Part shown: positions 1 to 11,486 of the stretch, piece by piece
Position numbering within the stretch: the stretch's first letter is position 1
How the letters are laid out: each line of letters starts with the position of its first letter
Source of the DNA: Siphonodentalium dalli
Taxonomy: Eukaryota > Mollusca > Scaphopoda > Gadilida > Siphonodentaliidae
DNA: 64,000 nt
Direction: 5' to 3'
Assembly: GCA_032622095.1 (NCBI GenBank)
Contig: CP136065.1
Span: 64,967,031-65,031,030, forward strand
Made by a program: the position numbers and the translations under genes
Notes under the pieces: generated by a model
Database searches by the model: none
What the model was told of the DNA's origin: nothing
Seen by the model: the letters and a program-made list of their open reading frames with translations, nothing else

Positions 1-1010
1 ATCACGGAGAAGAATATGTATCAATATGGTAGAAATCGGCACTACACATATAGATATAATTGTGTGTGTCCCTCTCATCTCTATAAACCACTGACTCGAA
101 TGGCCCCACTTGTGACATCCTTAAACCACACGATTACACTCCTGATATCATGGAGATGATTGTTTATAAGTTTGGTGATAATCGGCGACTAAACAATCTT
201 TTTATCAAATTTGGTGCCAATCCCTCCCCTCTCCATCTCTCACCCAAACAGCACCACTAATGGCGTCTTTAAATCACGATTAGATTCCTCGTATCATGGA
301 TAAGAACGTGTATCAATTTGGTGGAAATTGGCGCTAAAAAAATTGTGCATCAATTTTGGTGCCCATGTCCCTTTCAATGCAACCCTGACTCGTATGAGGC
401 CACATTTAACAGATAAAAGCCACACCATTAGACTCCTCATACCATGGGGAAGAAATTGTATAAGTGTGGTGGCAATCGGGGGACGTACATGTATTATTAA
501 ATTTAGTGCCCACCCCCTCCCAATCTCTAATCTAAAAACAACAATTTGGCGTTGTTAAATCGCACAATTAGATTCCTTGTATCACGAAGAAGAATATATA
601 TCAATTTGGTGGAAATCGGTCCCTCTGGCATTTTTATCAATTTTGGTGCCCCTCTCCCCGTCCGTTCATCCCTGACTCAAACGACGCCACTTTTGACATA
701 TTTAAACCACACCGTTGGATTCTTCATATCATGGGGTTAATTATATGTAAGTTTCGTGGCAATCGGCGACAGAAAAAAAATCTGCCCCCCCCCCCCCCTT
801 CCGGGCACCCCTGATGCGATCGGCGCGACTTTTGCCATATTTAAACAACGCCATTAGATTCCTCATATTATGGGGATGATTATATATAAGTTTGGTGGCA
901 ATCGGCGACAATTTTTTTTTCTGCCCCTCCCCCTTTTCTGCCCCTGACAACAACGGCGTCACTTTAGAAAATTCTAAACCCGACCATTATCTTTCTCGTA
1001 AAAAGCTACT
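1..1010. repeat. Degenerate tandem repeat, unit about 145 bp
   Basis: The segment beginning TTAGATTCCTCATATCATGG recurs near 132, 278, 429, 569, 716 and 853, which gives a period of roughly 137-151 bp and about 6.5 copies. Each unit also contains a variant of TTTGGTGGCAATCGGCGAC and a C-rich stretch (C-run near 785-796). Short open frames inside it differ between units, so it is not coding. It ends in a GACA microsatellite, a layout shared with the repeats at 38690-39680, which suggests the internal part of a dispersed element rather than a centromeric satellite. Confidence 0.8.
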
Positions 1011-1065
1011 CCTAGTAGATCCCTTTGGAATCATCTAGATGGTCCCCTGTAAATTTCTATAGAAC

Positions 1066-1066
<1 letters not shown>

Positions 1067-1108
<42 letters not shown>
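1067..1108. repeat. (CAGA)n microsatellite
   Basis: About ten uninterrupted CAGA/GACA units directly follow the 145-bp repeat block. The next 390 bases to about 1500 are AT-rich and hold nothing recognisable. Confidence 0.95.
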
Positions 1109-1499
1109 TTCGCAAATATAGATATAGATATACCGTATAATAATATATAATAGTCAAATAGTAACATATATAATAAATGTATTGTATTTGCACAGTATTT
1201 TTATGAACTGTATTATGTTTATATATTCGTTACTTGTGTTATTTTTTATGAATACAAGTTATAAAAAAAAATATTTAAATATGAGCTATGTCGTAACTTT
1301 GATTAATAACATACTCGCTGTATTGCGTACCGGTTAGACTTTTTGAAGGAATATGTATTCGCGGATGTATCTTCGCGGATGTCTCATTGTAACTTTTATG
1401 ACCGAATAAATTGCTTTCGATATTTATGCGTGAACAATATGCAGTCTTGAAGATTTTATTGCGGCCCGAACACAATGCAAAATATAACAGCTAACATTA

Positions 1500-1800
1500 T
1501 TGATGAAGTATGTCTCAGTTGGAATGTAGACTAAATGTCGTATTACGAAGTATCGGGTGTGTATTTAATCCTATTACTAAATTTGTGATCCGAATTTAGA
1601 GGCTTTCTGATTCGGTGAAAGAGAAAACTGCAGTGATAATCCGTAGTTGTTGTAATAATTTAAAGGATTCGTTGTTTTAACAGAATTCTGAGGTGGTGCA
1701 TTCATGAATCCAATATGTATCATATTATAATTTATATATATGCCTAATAATATGATCTTGAGGGCGTTCCCATTTCTGACTATGGTTTTGTTGTAATTAT
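1500..1800 (+). repeat. Dispersed repeat R1, left copy
   Basis: This stretch matches the reverse complement of 42005-42620, sharing CTGAGGTGGTGCATTCATGA, ATGCCTAATAATATGATC and CCATTTCTGACTATGG in the same order. A shorter piece of the same family lies at 28080-28150. This copy lacks the roughly 350-bp SINE found in the 42-kb copy and so serves as its empty site. No open reading frame spans it and its class is unknown. Confidence 0.7.
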
Positions 1801-1998
1801 ATGTTGACGGGATTTACAGCGAGCTAGCAAAAAAATATACATACCTCATTAGCTATCTTATTTGGTTGAGTTATTTATAGGTGAAGAAAACGATGAATGT
1901 TCACTTCGATGTGAGACACCTTGCCGCCATTTTCGAGCACATTATGACGTATGTTCCGGTCATGCGCATGCATGTGTCTGGTCAATGATTAAACTCAC

Positions 1999-2082
1999 CG
2001 GGAGATAGCTGCTGGTGTTCCAGTTCACGCCAGTCTCCCCCCAACATACATGCTTCGGCCAAGCTGTTAAGGTAGAACTCGT
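1999..2082 (-). CDS. Putative third exon of the CBM20-domain gene
   Basis: On the minus strand a pyrimidine-rich tract ending CCCAG precedes this 84-base segment, and a good donor, G|GTGAGT, follows it. The upstream exon (9023-9212) ends with one base of a codon; joining it here leaves an open frame beginning DEFYLNSLAEACMLGGDWRE. The joined frame has no stop and the exon again ends one base into a codon. I do not recognise the residues, a second frame is also open, and no homology supports the link, so the call rests only on splice signals and phase. If it is real, the intron to exon 2 is about 6.9 kb and filled by a Helitron and hairpin repeats. Confidence 0.35.
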
Positions 2083-3073
2083 CTGGGAAATATAGACAGA
2101 GATGCAAATTTGATTATTCGCGTTTACAATATATATGTATGTACACATTACCAGTACCGCACTCGTGCAGGGACGTGGCGACAGGGAAAGGGTGGGTCCA
2201 TCCCCAAACATTGGTAAAAAATTTCAACAGTTGGAAATGATGGCACAAAATTTCAAACCAAAAATAGGTTGATTTGTTTCCGATACAGAGTGATAGTTTG
2301 ATTGTCCAACTAATAATTTTCATACTTTCTGTCAAATGTTCGGACTGAAATGGAATTTCCAGATATAAGGGCCGGTTACCAATTCCAACTGAATGGGGAC
2401 ACAAATGGAACTTCTCGGAATTGGGAAATCAGGTCTGGTTCAAGCGTGAGTGGGTCTATATTAACTACACACCAACAGTTTCTGGAATCTCATATCGGAT
2501 GTTATGTGAAGATTTTTACATGATATAGTTTACCCTCCTCTGATGTTGTGGCACGGTTGAATTGGCAACGATTAACTGCCCAATGTACACGAGGGAAATA
2601 TCAAGATTAACAGATTATTGTCGATTATAATTCAAGTTGAATATGTGTCGCTAAAACAAGTATTCTGATTTGTCGAGAATTGCTCATTTTAGTTATCGAT
2701 TAACAAGCATTGGCAGCTAATCGGTTAAAAAATATTGAATTGAATGAGTCAACCACTCACATATATGTATACTATATGTACCGTTGACAGGAAGTTGTTG
2801 GGGCGCTGTTCCGACTAAACCCATGGAATAATTTGAACAATGTCTTACAAAATTTCTCGATAGTTGGTAAATAGTTTACAGGTATGAAAAGACAGATCAG
2901 GTTCTAATTTGGTCACGGTCCAATGATTTTGACGTAGTTATGCGCCTTTGTCCGAATTCGAAATTATAACTTTTGTGTTTCTAAATGATAACGTGATCAA
3001 ACTCTTGATATTTTGTGCATGTGCTGTTCACATTTGAGAATACACGGGCCAATGCCACAAAAAGCCACCTCAT
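2083..3073. other. No feature recognised
   Basis: Unique-looking AT-rich sequence. A piece at 2168-2180 (GGGACGTGGCGAC) recurs inverted near 23665. No credible exon, RNA gene or terminal repeat was seen. Confidence 0.5.
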
Positions 3074-3473
3074 ATAACCCTTTACCCAACAGAAGGGCCC
3101 TGTGCCAATGCATTCTCTTATATATGCGAGTCGACCATAGGTCGCCTCGCATATATAAGAGAATGCATTGGCTTAACACATTAAAAATTATAAAATTGTT
3201 AAAGAATGTAAGAAAAAATGGTAAAAAGTGTTAAAAAAAGATTTTTTTTAGGCCAATGCATTCTCTTATATATGCGAGGCGACCTATGGTCGACTCGCAT
3301 ATATAAGAGAATGCATTGGCACAGGGCATAACTGTAACTATCACAATGTGGTCAAGGAGCCGGTTCCAATGATATCCATATTTGTATGGTTCTATTGAGA
3401 CAGTCCGAAGATATTTTAGGCTGTTGAAGCTTTATTTGGCCGGTTTTGGCCGGTTTGTTGGGTAAAGGGTTAA
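3074..3473. mobile_element. TTAA-type (piggyBac-like) MITE carrying two hairpin modules
   Basis: Perfect 14-bp inverted termini CCCTTTACCCAACA (3078-3091) and TGTTGGGTAAAGGG (3456-3469) are flanked by ATAA on the left and TTAA on the right, the target signature of piggyBac-like transposons. Inside are two long hairpins in opposite orientation, 3104-3172 and 3252-3322. Each is built on CCAATGCATTCTCTTATATA and its complement, and AT-rich DNA lies between them. The pair is itself bounded by CCTGTGCC and GGCACAGG, so it may be a nested element. No transposase is present. Confidence 0.75.
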
Positions 3474-5148
3474 GGGGACGTTGTATTAGCGGCCTTTTTA
3501 TTTTGTATCTGTATTTGGATTGTATATGTAGTGGCAAAAATTGGCAGAAAATCACACGACGTCATTCATTGTTGTAAGCAGTGGCTCTCTTTGTCAGAAT
3601 GTTTGCTATTTCGACGCATGGGTTGTGTGGGTGCAGCGCCACAATTGTATATTACATCAGTACTGCACTCGTAGCCGAACCCAACACACTTTCATGGTCA
3701 TGATATTCCTAATTGTATAACCACAAAGCCTGTGACGTGCTACACAACGTGGCTGACAAATAAGAAGGGGCATTTTCCGATGGATTGGGGACCCCCTACC
3801 ATATTTAAAAGTATTGAATATACACCACGAGCTGGTGTGATATGTTCTCAAATATTAACTGAGGTTGTGTATAAATGGCAGTGCAATAAGGACATACACA
3901 ATACGTATGTATGGGTTCGTTCTGGGCAGTCTATGGTACTTTATAAAAAGAGAATTGCTCTTCAGCTCGGGGTCTACTCGAGACTTCAAATATGGTTGGG
4001 GTCCCCAAAACAGTGAACATTCGTCTTTCTTATTTGCCAGCCACTGTTAGTAAAATTTCGTAGGCTGTCGTGAACCAACACATCCGTATATATTGCGTAT
4101 TTCTTGATGAAATTACATTTGGTCCACAACATCAGTTAATATTGAGGGCATATGCATGTGCCTTAAATTATGGCAAATTGACTGCTGTCTACAACTCCAC
4201 AACAAATATTATGTGCTTACTCAAACACTTCAAACTGACGTCACTACACCCATTTGAAGAACGTATCATAAGAGCATTATTATCAAACATTGAACATAAT
4301 CGGATGTGCCCTTTCGTAAAACACGAACTACGCAAAATTGTAAACAAACACCTCTCCATTCATCCCGAACAAATCGTCGATAAACAAGCGAGGCAATATT
4401 GAAACAAAGTTATTGAAATACCTTCGTCGAGCAATTTTGAAAGTTGTGAGCCACAGCAGATTGCTTAAAATCACTTTAATATTCATACCTATACTATGTC
4501 CATACCCTTAATTAATATTGAGAGCATTTTAATTTATAGTTTGTGATGAGTTCGCCTTTCTGATTTACCAGCCGCTTTTAAAAGTGCCATGTACTTTTAT
4601 TTAGGTAACCATTCCATCCATATACGTTTATGTATATCTCTTGATAGTATTGCATGTCCATCAATCGATTTAATGTTGATAGCATATGCATTCAGCTCGA
4701 AATATGCTCAAACATTTAAATAGGGATGTGTCCCCAAACCATCAAAAAATCGCCTTTCTTATTAGCTAGCCGCTTTTTGTAAAGTCTCCTATAGACTGTC
4801 CGGAACCAACCCATGAATATAAATTTGTGCATTTCGTACAGTATTGCCCTTTGTACATAATGCCGTTTAGCATTGATAGCACCGCCCTCAGTTGGCGTCT
4901 GCTCAATGCTTTAAATAGACTATGGTGCATATGGGATAGGGCCTATTATTTCGGCACTCCGGGTAACATGGTATGGGTGCCGTCTATGTACGACGTCGCG
5001 TTTTGACGTCAAATCCCCTTTACCGAACATAAAAGACACGATTAACGCTCTTTACCTTATCGGGACAAACAACGACTCGAACGCTCTTTATCTGTTCGCA
5101 GTCACATACCGAACAGAAACGAACAAAACGACACAAACGCTCTTATCA
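3474..5148. repeat. Degenerate repeats with one unassigned open frame
   Basis: Segments starting CGCCTTTCTTATT and containing a CCAACCCAT-like core recur near 4021, 4553 and 4741, so this is a decayed tandem or nested repeat. An open frame at 4070-4402 (+, 110 codons) ends in a charged, protein-like stretch (HELRKIVNKHLSIHPEQIVD). No family is recognised and its N-terminal half lies within repeat sequence. It could be a remnant of a transposon protein or chance. Confidence 0.45.
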
Positions 5149-5535
5149 TTGCAACAAACAGTATCCCCCAATATTGAAGAGAACTATCGCCAACGAGAAT
5201 GGTTGAGCCAGAAAAATTCTTGCATGTGGATGTCGAACAAGTAAATGCAAACATACTTGACCTGATTCCCGGAGATGTGCACATTTATACATCTATCGAC
5301 ATCACGCCATTAGTGCACTATCTTGTGGAATTTTTAAACTCGCGTTAGCCTCCTGGTTTCGCTCCACATATAAAAATGTGGGCTCTCAATTTTGGATCTC
5401 CTATTCTTCCGCTCAGAAACATGGACCCACAGAAGCTTCGCAATTGTATACGTGTCTTACTATAAAACCATGAACTATAATCACATTGAGGCAACTGGAA
5501 CTCACAGAGACACCAATCCCATTCAAAACAGAAAC
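5149..5535 (+). pseudogene. Helitron helicase C-terminal fragment, copy A (broken)
   Basis: The translation in shifting frames contains NIEENYRQREWLSQ followed by VEQVNANILDLIPGDVH, the segment of PIF1-type Helitron helicases that lies before the final TINKAQGQT motif. It parallels copy B (6205-6640) but lacks the bases coding RAILVPKK and carries frameshifts and stops. It sits just upstream of copy B in the same orientation, so part of the element was duplicated in tandem. It is not functional. Confidence 0.75.
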
Positions 5536-5829
5536 GAACAGAAACGAACAAAACAACGCGAACGCTCTTTATGTTTTCCCGTTATCTAGGGGCATGCTCT
5601 GCCTGTAATCTATGTATTCTGTCGAGATGCCTCATGAAAGACAGACTTATCCAAATATTCTCAAAAGGCAAGAGAAGTGCGAGTAAGGAGAGCCCGGGGT
5701 CAAGCGTTTATACAGATAATCGATTGAGTAGGCTTCGGGCTACTTCCCAACATGCATTTAAGCTCAACCTGAGTAAAGTAAACCCAAAGTGCAGCATTTT
5801 CCAAGGGGACCGGGAGAGAATTTCTCCTA

Positions 5830-6880
5830 TACCAATGTAAGCTTGTTGTCTGGATGAATTCACAAGACATACTTCGAATCACTTGACAAACTAATCCAGG
5901 ACTTGAAGGAAAACGATAAACTGATGCATGGGGGATAACTCTGGTCATTGCCGGTGGTTTTAGGCAAATTCTACCGGTCGTTCCTAGAGGAACAAAGGCT
6001 TAAAAGCAAGTGTGATATCGTCCTAGCTTCGGCCAGAAGTTAGAACACTCCGATTGGTAACAAACAATGATCGAGTCCTTCTACATCAAGATACAAATAC
6101 TGCACAGTTCGCCAACAAGCTCCTGAGTATTGGTGATGGCAACATTGCAGAGGAATATGAAGGCTTCATAACCCTTCAATGTGGACAAAACACGAACAGT
6201 CTCCAATCACTGCAACAAAAAGTATTCCCTAATGTTGAAGAGAACTATTACCACCGAGAATGGTTGAGCCAGCGAGCTATTCTTGTTCCAAAAAAGGTGG
6301 ATGTCGAACAAGTAAATGCAAACCTACTTGGCCTGATTCCCGAAGATGTCCACATATACGTATATCGACACCACGACATATATAACATAATTAGTGCATT
6401 AACCTGTGGAATTTAAAAACTTACTTCAGTCGTCTGGTTTGCATCCACAAAGTTTGACTCTCAAGTTGGAGCTCCTATTATTCTGTTCACAAACATGGGC
6501 CCGCCGAATCTTTGCAATGGTACGCTTCTTACTACAAAACCATGCACGATAATCTCATTGAGGCAACCCTAATAACTGGAACTCAGAGGAGACGCTCTCA
6601 TCCCTCGGATACCTCACATTCCAACAGATACAACCAACCCCATTCAAAATAATTCACTTTACAGTGAAATTGAGCTTTGCTATGACTATCAATAAAGCGC
6701 AAGGCCAAACGCTTGAAGTTGTTGGTCTTCATCTGGAATCGCCTTGCTTTGCATATGTATGTATGTGGGCTGTTTAAGAGTCGGCTCTGAAGAAGGACGT
6801 TTCGTATACGCTCCACCGAATGACCAAACCAAAAATGTCGTCTATAAGGAGGCACTTCGATAGCCAATTACAATTAAAAA
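5830..6880 (+). pseudogene. Helitron RepHel helicase remnant, copy B
   Basis: Pieces of a PIF1-like helicase appear in the correct order across three frames: ESLDKLIQDLKENDKL (about 5868), ITLVIAGGFRQILPVVPRGT (about 5935-5995), VTNNDRVLLHQDTNTAQFA then NYYHREWLSQRAILVPKK (open frame 6054-6416), and TINKAQGQTLEVVGLHLES (about 6685-6740). Near 6790-6860 comes EEGRFVYAPPNDQTKNVVYK. These match the helicase domain of Helitron Rep-helicase proteins, which unwind DNA during rolling-circle transposition. Several frameshifts and stops separate the pieces, and the Walker A region and the Rep nuclease are not seen. The copy is dead. Confidence 0.85.
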
Positions 6881-7700
6881 AATCTAAATCCGCCTGATTC
6901 TTGTGAACCAGCCGGTCCCAAGCCCAGATAAAGGATGAGGGGAGCTTTAGTAATCAACAGTTCCTAAATTATTGTAACTGGTTCAACTATCCAATAAAAT
7001 GAGTAAGTTATTGACTTGTAATATATTTTATTTAGGTACATAATGGGCTTAGAATCGCCTCATTTGGAGTTTGTAGCGAATTGAAGTTTAAAGTCATTTT
7101 AGAGCCATTATATGGACTCACATTGACTTATTATAAGTTCATTGTGGGCTGAAAATAGCACGAATAAACCACCCCACGACTTACCATATGTACGCTCTTT
7201 ATAATATGTTTCCACTGTGGTCCGCGCAAGTCAACGAAATAAGGAGTCAGGGATATTTCCAGGGCTGTTTTGATACCTGTTACAGGTATGGGCGCCCAAA
7301 CTCGAGAAGCCCAAATGACCCCAAATTCCTAGTGGACAGTATTGAGTCAACCTGAATTTTCAAGCAATTCAACAATATGCATTGTAAATAAAAAATCTGC
7401 AGTTGCAATACAGCCTTCAGTTGCATGTTGAATTTTTAAATCAGAAATATTATGTCATATTTATAACATATACGTCTGTATCTGTGTTGGCTCGGTGTAG
7501 AAGCCGTATTTTAAAGTTATATTGGGATACCGGTACATATCAAATGTATCTCTGGATTCTTCCCTGTAAGGGGTATAAGTCAATTACTAGTATTCAGAAT
7601 CATAGATCCAATATGAACCTATTTGCAGAAGCATAATTATGTTGCTTTCAAATTTAGTTTTGCCACACTTTACCCGTGCAATGCCGGGTACATCCGCTAG
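6881..7700 (+). mobile_element. Helitron 3' non-coding end with terminal hairpin and CTAG
   Basis: The segment downstream of the helicase remnant ends in a hairpin, TACCCG (7671-7676) pairing with CGGGTA (7685-7690), then CATCCG and CTAG (7697-7700) followed by T. A short GC-rich hairpin about six bases before a terminal CTRR, inserted before T, is the classic Helitron 3' end, and it lies at the expected side of the helicase. With copies A and B this makes one decayed element ending at 7700; its 5' TC end was not located. Confidence 0.8.
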
Positions 7701-7770
7701 TATACTAGTTTATCATATTACACACTAAATTAACATTGAGACTCCTTTCTGGATATGCAGCCATTTAAGA

Positions 7771-8956
7771 AATGGATGTTGATTTGCTTGCGTTCCATAG
7801 AGTATGAATGCAAGTTGGTCTGACATTTTTAAGTGTGGAACGCGAAAGCGTTCCACACTTAAAAATGTCAGACCAACTTGCATCCATACTCTATGGAATG
7901 CAACACAATCAACATCCATTACTTATATTTACACTTAATCGAGTCAACTGACAGATTAAAAGAGTTTTAAGCGCCCCATTTCCAACGTTATTATCGTGGC
8001 TCGGTGCAAGCTGCGTCTACTTAAGAAATGGTTGTTGATTTGCTTGCGTTCTATAGAGTATGGATGCAAGTTGGTCTGACATTTTGTGTGGAACGCTTTT
8101 CGCGTTCCACACTTAAAAATGTCAGACCAACTTGCATCCATACTCTATGGAATGCAACACAATCAACATCCATTACTTATATTTACACTTAATCGAGTCA
8201 ACTGACAGATTAAAAGAGTTTTAAGCGCCCCATTTCCAACGTTATTATCGTGGCTCGGTGCAAGCTGCGTCTACTTAAGAAATGGTTGTTGATTTGCTTG
8301 CGTTCTATAGAGTATGGATGCAAGTTGGTCTGACATTAGCGTTCCACACATTAAAATGTCAGACCAACTTGCATCCATACTCTATGGAACGCAACAAAAT
8401 CAACATCCATTACTTATATTTAAACTCAAACGAGTCAACTGGCATTTTAAATCGTGGCTCGGTGCAAGTTGCATCTACACAAAAATGGATGCAAGTTGGG
8501 GTCAGCACGCGACGTCATGTGACGTAATATCGACCAACCAACGTTCTGCATTCATGTTCCACAGTACGAATGCATGTGTGAGTGTAAATATTTCGGGGTG
8601 CAATTGTATAAAAGCCCTAACAATGATATATATTTACACTCCCAAGTGCATTCGCGCTGTGGAACACCAATGCAGGATGTTGATTGGTCACATGACGTCG
8701 AACGCTGACCCCCTACTTGCTTCTTTGTGTTGTTTAGACGCAAGTTACAACGAGCTATACGAGAATAACGTTGGAAATGGGCGTTTAATGCTCTTTTAAT
8801 CTGCCAGAGGACTCGGTTGAGTGTAAATATAAGTATTTTGTTGCGTTCCATATAGTATGGATGCCAGTTGGTCTGACATCTTTATGCGTTCCACACAAAA
8901 TGTCAGACTAACTTGCATCCATACGCTATGGAACGCTAGCAAATCAACATCCATGT
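7771..8956. mobile_element. Nested hairpin MITE cluster / large inverted repeat
   Basis: A 150-bp hairpin at 7771-7920 (arms containing GCAAGTTGGTCTGACATTTT, loop around GAAA) is repeated with its flank at a period of about 264 bp, and shorter versions follow near 8280-8410 and 8840-8955. Around a centre near 8600 the block also folds back on itself: CGTTCTGCATTCATGTTCCA on the left pairs with CCTGCATTGGTGTTCCA read on the other strand at the right. Short open frames here lie inside hairpin arms and are not genes. The family is not recognised. Confidence 0.7.
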
Positions 8957-9022
8957 TCTTAACTAGTTGCACAGCATTACGCTATTCGTGAGCAGAATAC
9001 TGCCAGAGGAATTTGTACCTAC

Positions 9023-9212
9023 CTCCAACATACATCTCGTCCCGTGGATGCGTTTTGTCTGGTATCAGCTTGTAATTATCATTACCCCACTCAGCGTAGA
9101 TCTCAGCCGGGTAGATCCCCACCCCCGTCCATCTCGTTGCGTCCATCTCGTGTTCCAAGGCACCAAGAACGCACCATCGCCAATAGAACAACTGTCCTAC
9201 TGGCAACATTAC
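9023..9212 (-). CDS. CBM20-domain protein, exon 2
   Basis: A 190-base minus-strand exon has an acceptor ATTTCAG| at its 5' side and donor GAG|GTAGGT at its 3' side. It opens in phase 0 with VMLPVGQLFYWRWCVLG, which joins without a gap to the previous exon's NQWIVE. Together they make the core CBM20 pattern W-x-V-x-L-P-x-G followed by an aromatic strand. The remainder includes RWTGVGIYPAEIYAEWGNDN and ends with one base of a split codon. CBM20 modules bind starch or glycogen. In animals they occur in laforin, GPCPD1 and STBD1, and the sequence here does not decide between these or another CBM20 protein. The exon is uninterrupted and looks intact. Confidence 0.82.
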
Positions 9213-9603
9213 CTGAAATATCCATGCATGATCGTCAGAATATATATTACAAAACACAAGAAAGTTGCCTATTCGAAAAATGGTGTGTGATGTCAATTAT
9301 CGCGAAAATCCTAATCAGTATACCGGGACTTGAACATTCGGGCAAGGGGTAGCTATTTTAAGACCAATAAATAGATAAAATCATGTAGAACGAGATATAT
9401 ATTTGAACTAGTTACTACCTGTAGTACTTAACGTTATATTGCACAAGTTTGTTGTGACGTGATCGTAACGAGAACCGGTGGTTCCAGTTGTACCTCACGA
9501 TATAAGAAACGAATGCAATAACTTTAAGTTAACCAGTAAGTCACACCACATTGCCGTTTATTTCACACCGCAGAGACTGTAGATATTGGATGCTGTCTAT
9601 GGC

Positions 9604-10160
9604 AAGCCGTTTTCACATTTTCGATTTATTTGGACTTAAGAGCAAATATTTCCAAATTAAGTCCAAATAGCGAATTGTACTTAAGTCGAAATACAAGCCG
9701 TTTTCACATTTTCGATTTATTTGGACTTAAGAGCAAATATTTCCAAATTAAGTCCAAATAGCGAATTGTACTTAAGTCCAAATACCACATAATTGTGAAT
9801 TCGGCCAGGATTTGTACTTAAGTGCAAATGAATTAAACTTAAGTATAAATACTGATATTTTCGTCTATATACACTTAAGTCCAATTCCTCGCCGAATTCA
9901 CAATTATGTGGTATTTGCACTTAAGTGCAATTCAACTGTATAAAAACACCCACAATCAGGGATTAAGCTGGTCTGCTGTTGCTCATATGGCGGACTTTTT
10001 GGGAAAATGGTTGGCCATGTCAGAATTAACTGCGCAATATTTATCTAACAAACAATAATAACTAGTTCCTACTTAACATTTGCACTTAAGTGCAATTATT
10101 TGCACTTATGTGCAAATGCTAAGCAGGAACTGGATGACTGTTTGTCCTACCTATCCATGC
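9604..10160. repeat. CTTAAG-palindrome repeat cluster with 91-bp tandem duplication
   Basis: A 91-bp unit starting AAGCCGTTTTCACATTTTCG is duplicated in tandem at 9604-9694 and 9695-9785 with almost no difference. Next to it, arms 9763-9805 and 9891-9933 form a 43-bp inverted repeat around GAATTCACAATTATGTGGTA. The palindrome TTGCACTTAAGTGCAA and its variants occur repeatedly (9840s, 9915-9932, 10077-10120). This looks like several copies of a palindromic MITE lying end to end. Confidence 0.75.
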
Positions 10161-10539
10161 CATATATTTAGTTATGCCGAAACATGGACACACATTGTCA
10201 TTTCCCTATGTACAGGGGCGTATAGCCTATCTTTTTAAGATCTGAGAACCCATGAACTACCTTTAGGAGTCTGGGCCAATTTCCTACTTACTACATGTAG
10301 GTCTATGGGTACCCATATCGGTCCATGTCCGTACGGATGTTGGGTCATCAGTCATGTGGCGCCTTTAACTCACATGATTTGCTTCATCATATCAATGGAG
10401 AAGAACGTGCATAAATTTGGTGGAAACTAGAGCTATTTGACATACCTGTATCAATATAAGTTGTGTGTGCCCCTCCCCTCCCCATTCATGACTCGAACAG
10501 CACGAATGTGAATTCCATTCCTTATTCGATTTTTTTATA

Positions 10540-10990
10540 TTTAGGTCAAACAAAGGGTGGCCCCACCAGTCACTATTTTTCCACACACACACTCCGATCC
10601 AAAATGACCACCGTCCAGAGGGGTTCAAATAGGGCACCCAATCCCACCCATGCAATTTTTCGGCACCTTGACCGATTTAGTTTAGACAAATTGTGCTGTA
10701 GGGTGGACCGCAAACCAATCTAGATATTCACCCCACTCATCCCGCCGCGATCCAAAATGGCCGCCGTCCAAATGGGATGATATAGGGACCCATGCCATTT
10801 ATGGGCCCTTAACAGATTTATGTCAAACAGAGTGGTGGCCTCCAACACACCCTAAATATTTACCACACACCCCACCCCGATCCAGAATTACTGCCGTCCA
10901 GAGGGGTTCAACTAGAGGACACATGCAATTTCTCGGTCCCTTCAGGCACCCCTTAACATATTTAGGTCATATAAAGAGAGTTATAGGGTG
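10540..10990. repeat. Tandem repeat, unit about 150 bp, three copies
   Basis: The core GATCCAAAATGGCCGCCGTC recurs near 10598, 10750 and 10880, each followed by a CAAATGGG- or GAGGGGTT-type segment and a stretch resembling TTAGGTCAAACA. Related GGCGGCCATTTTGAA pieces lie inverted at 18700-18780. It is non-coding; open frames on either strand change between copies. Confidence 0.65.
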
Positions 10991-11165
10991 GCCTCACAAC
11001 CCACACACCCCAATATAATTAATGCAAAATTGCCGACCCATAACATTTCTCGACACAGGTCCACAGAACAAAAATTGACCCCACCCCAATAATACTTAAT
11101 CATAAGTGAGTGCAATTAAACTGTATAAGAAACACCCCCATTGAGAACAAGCTGGTCTGGTCCAT

Positions 11166-11486
11166 TAATGACATGGATAGGTAGGACAAACAGTCATCTA
11201 GTTCCTGCTTAGCATTTGCTCATAGGTCGGATTTTTTGGGAAAATGGTTAATAGTAGTCATGTCAGAATTAACTGCACAATATAAATTTATCTAACAAAC
11301 AGTTAACTAGTTCCTATTTAATATTTGCACTTGAGTGCAAATATTAAGTTGGAACTAGTTAATTGCTTGTTAGATAAATATTGTGCAGTTATTAATTCTG
11401 ACATGATTAACCATTTTCCCAAAAAGTCCGCCCTGTGAGCACATGCTAAGCAGGAACTAGATGTCCTACCTATCCGTGTCATAAAT
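11166..11486. mobile_element. Long palindromic MITE centred near 11334
   Basis: Two arms of about 160 bp fold back on a centre of ATTTGCACTTGAGTGCAAAT. Both arms carry the same landmarks in mirror order: AACTAGTT, TTATCTAACAA, TCAGAATTAA, ACCATTTTCCCAAAAA, AGCAGGAACTAGAT and a CCTACCTATCC block. The same arm sequence appears as a half element at 9960-10160. It could form a long RNA hairpin if the intron is transcribed. Confidence 0.75.

Noticed and set aside
3013-3234. Open frames over the hairpin module (LCQCILLYMR)
   Set aside because: The same peptide appears at every copy of the palindromic module on either strand, so it is a by-product of the hairpin sequence.
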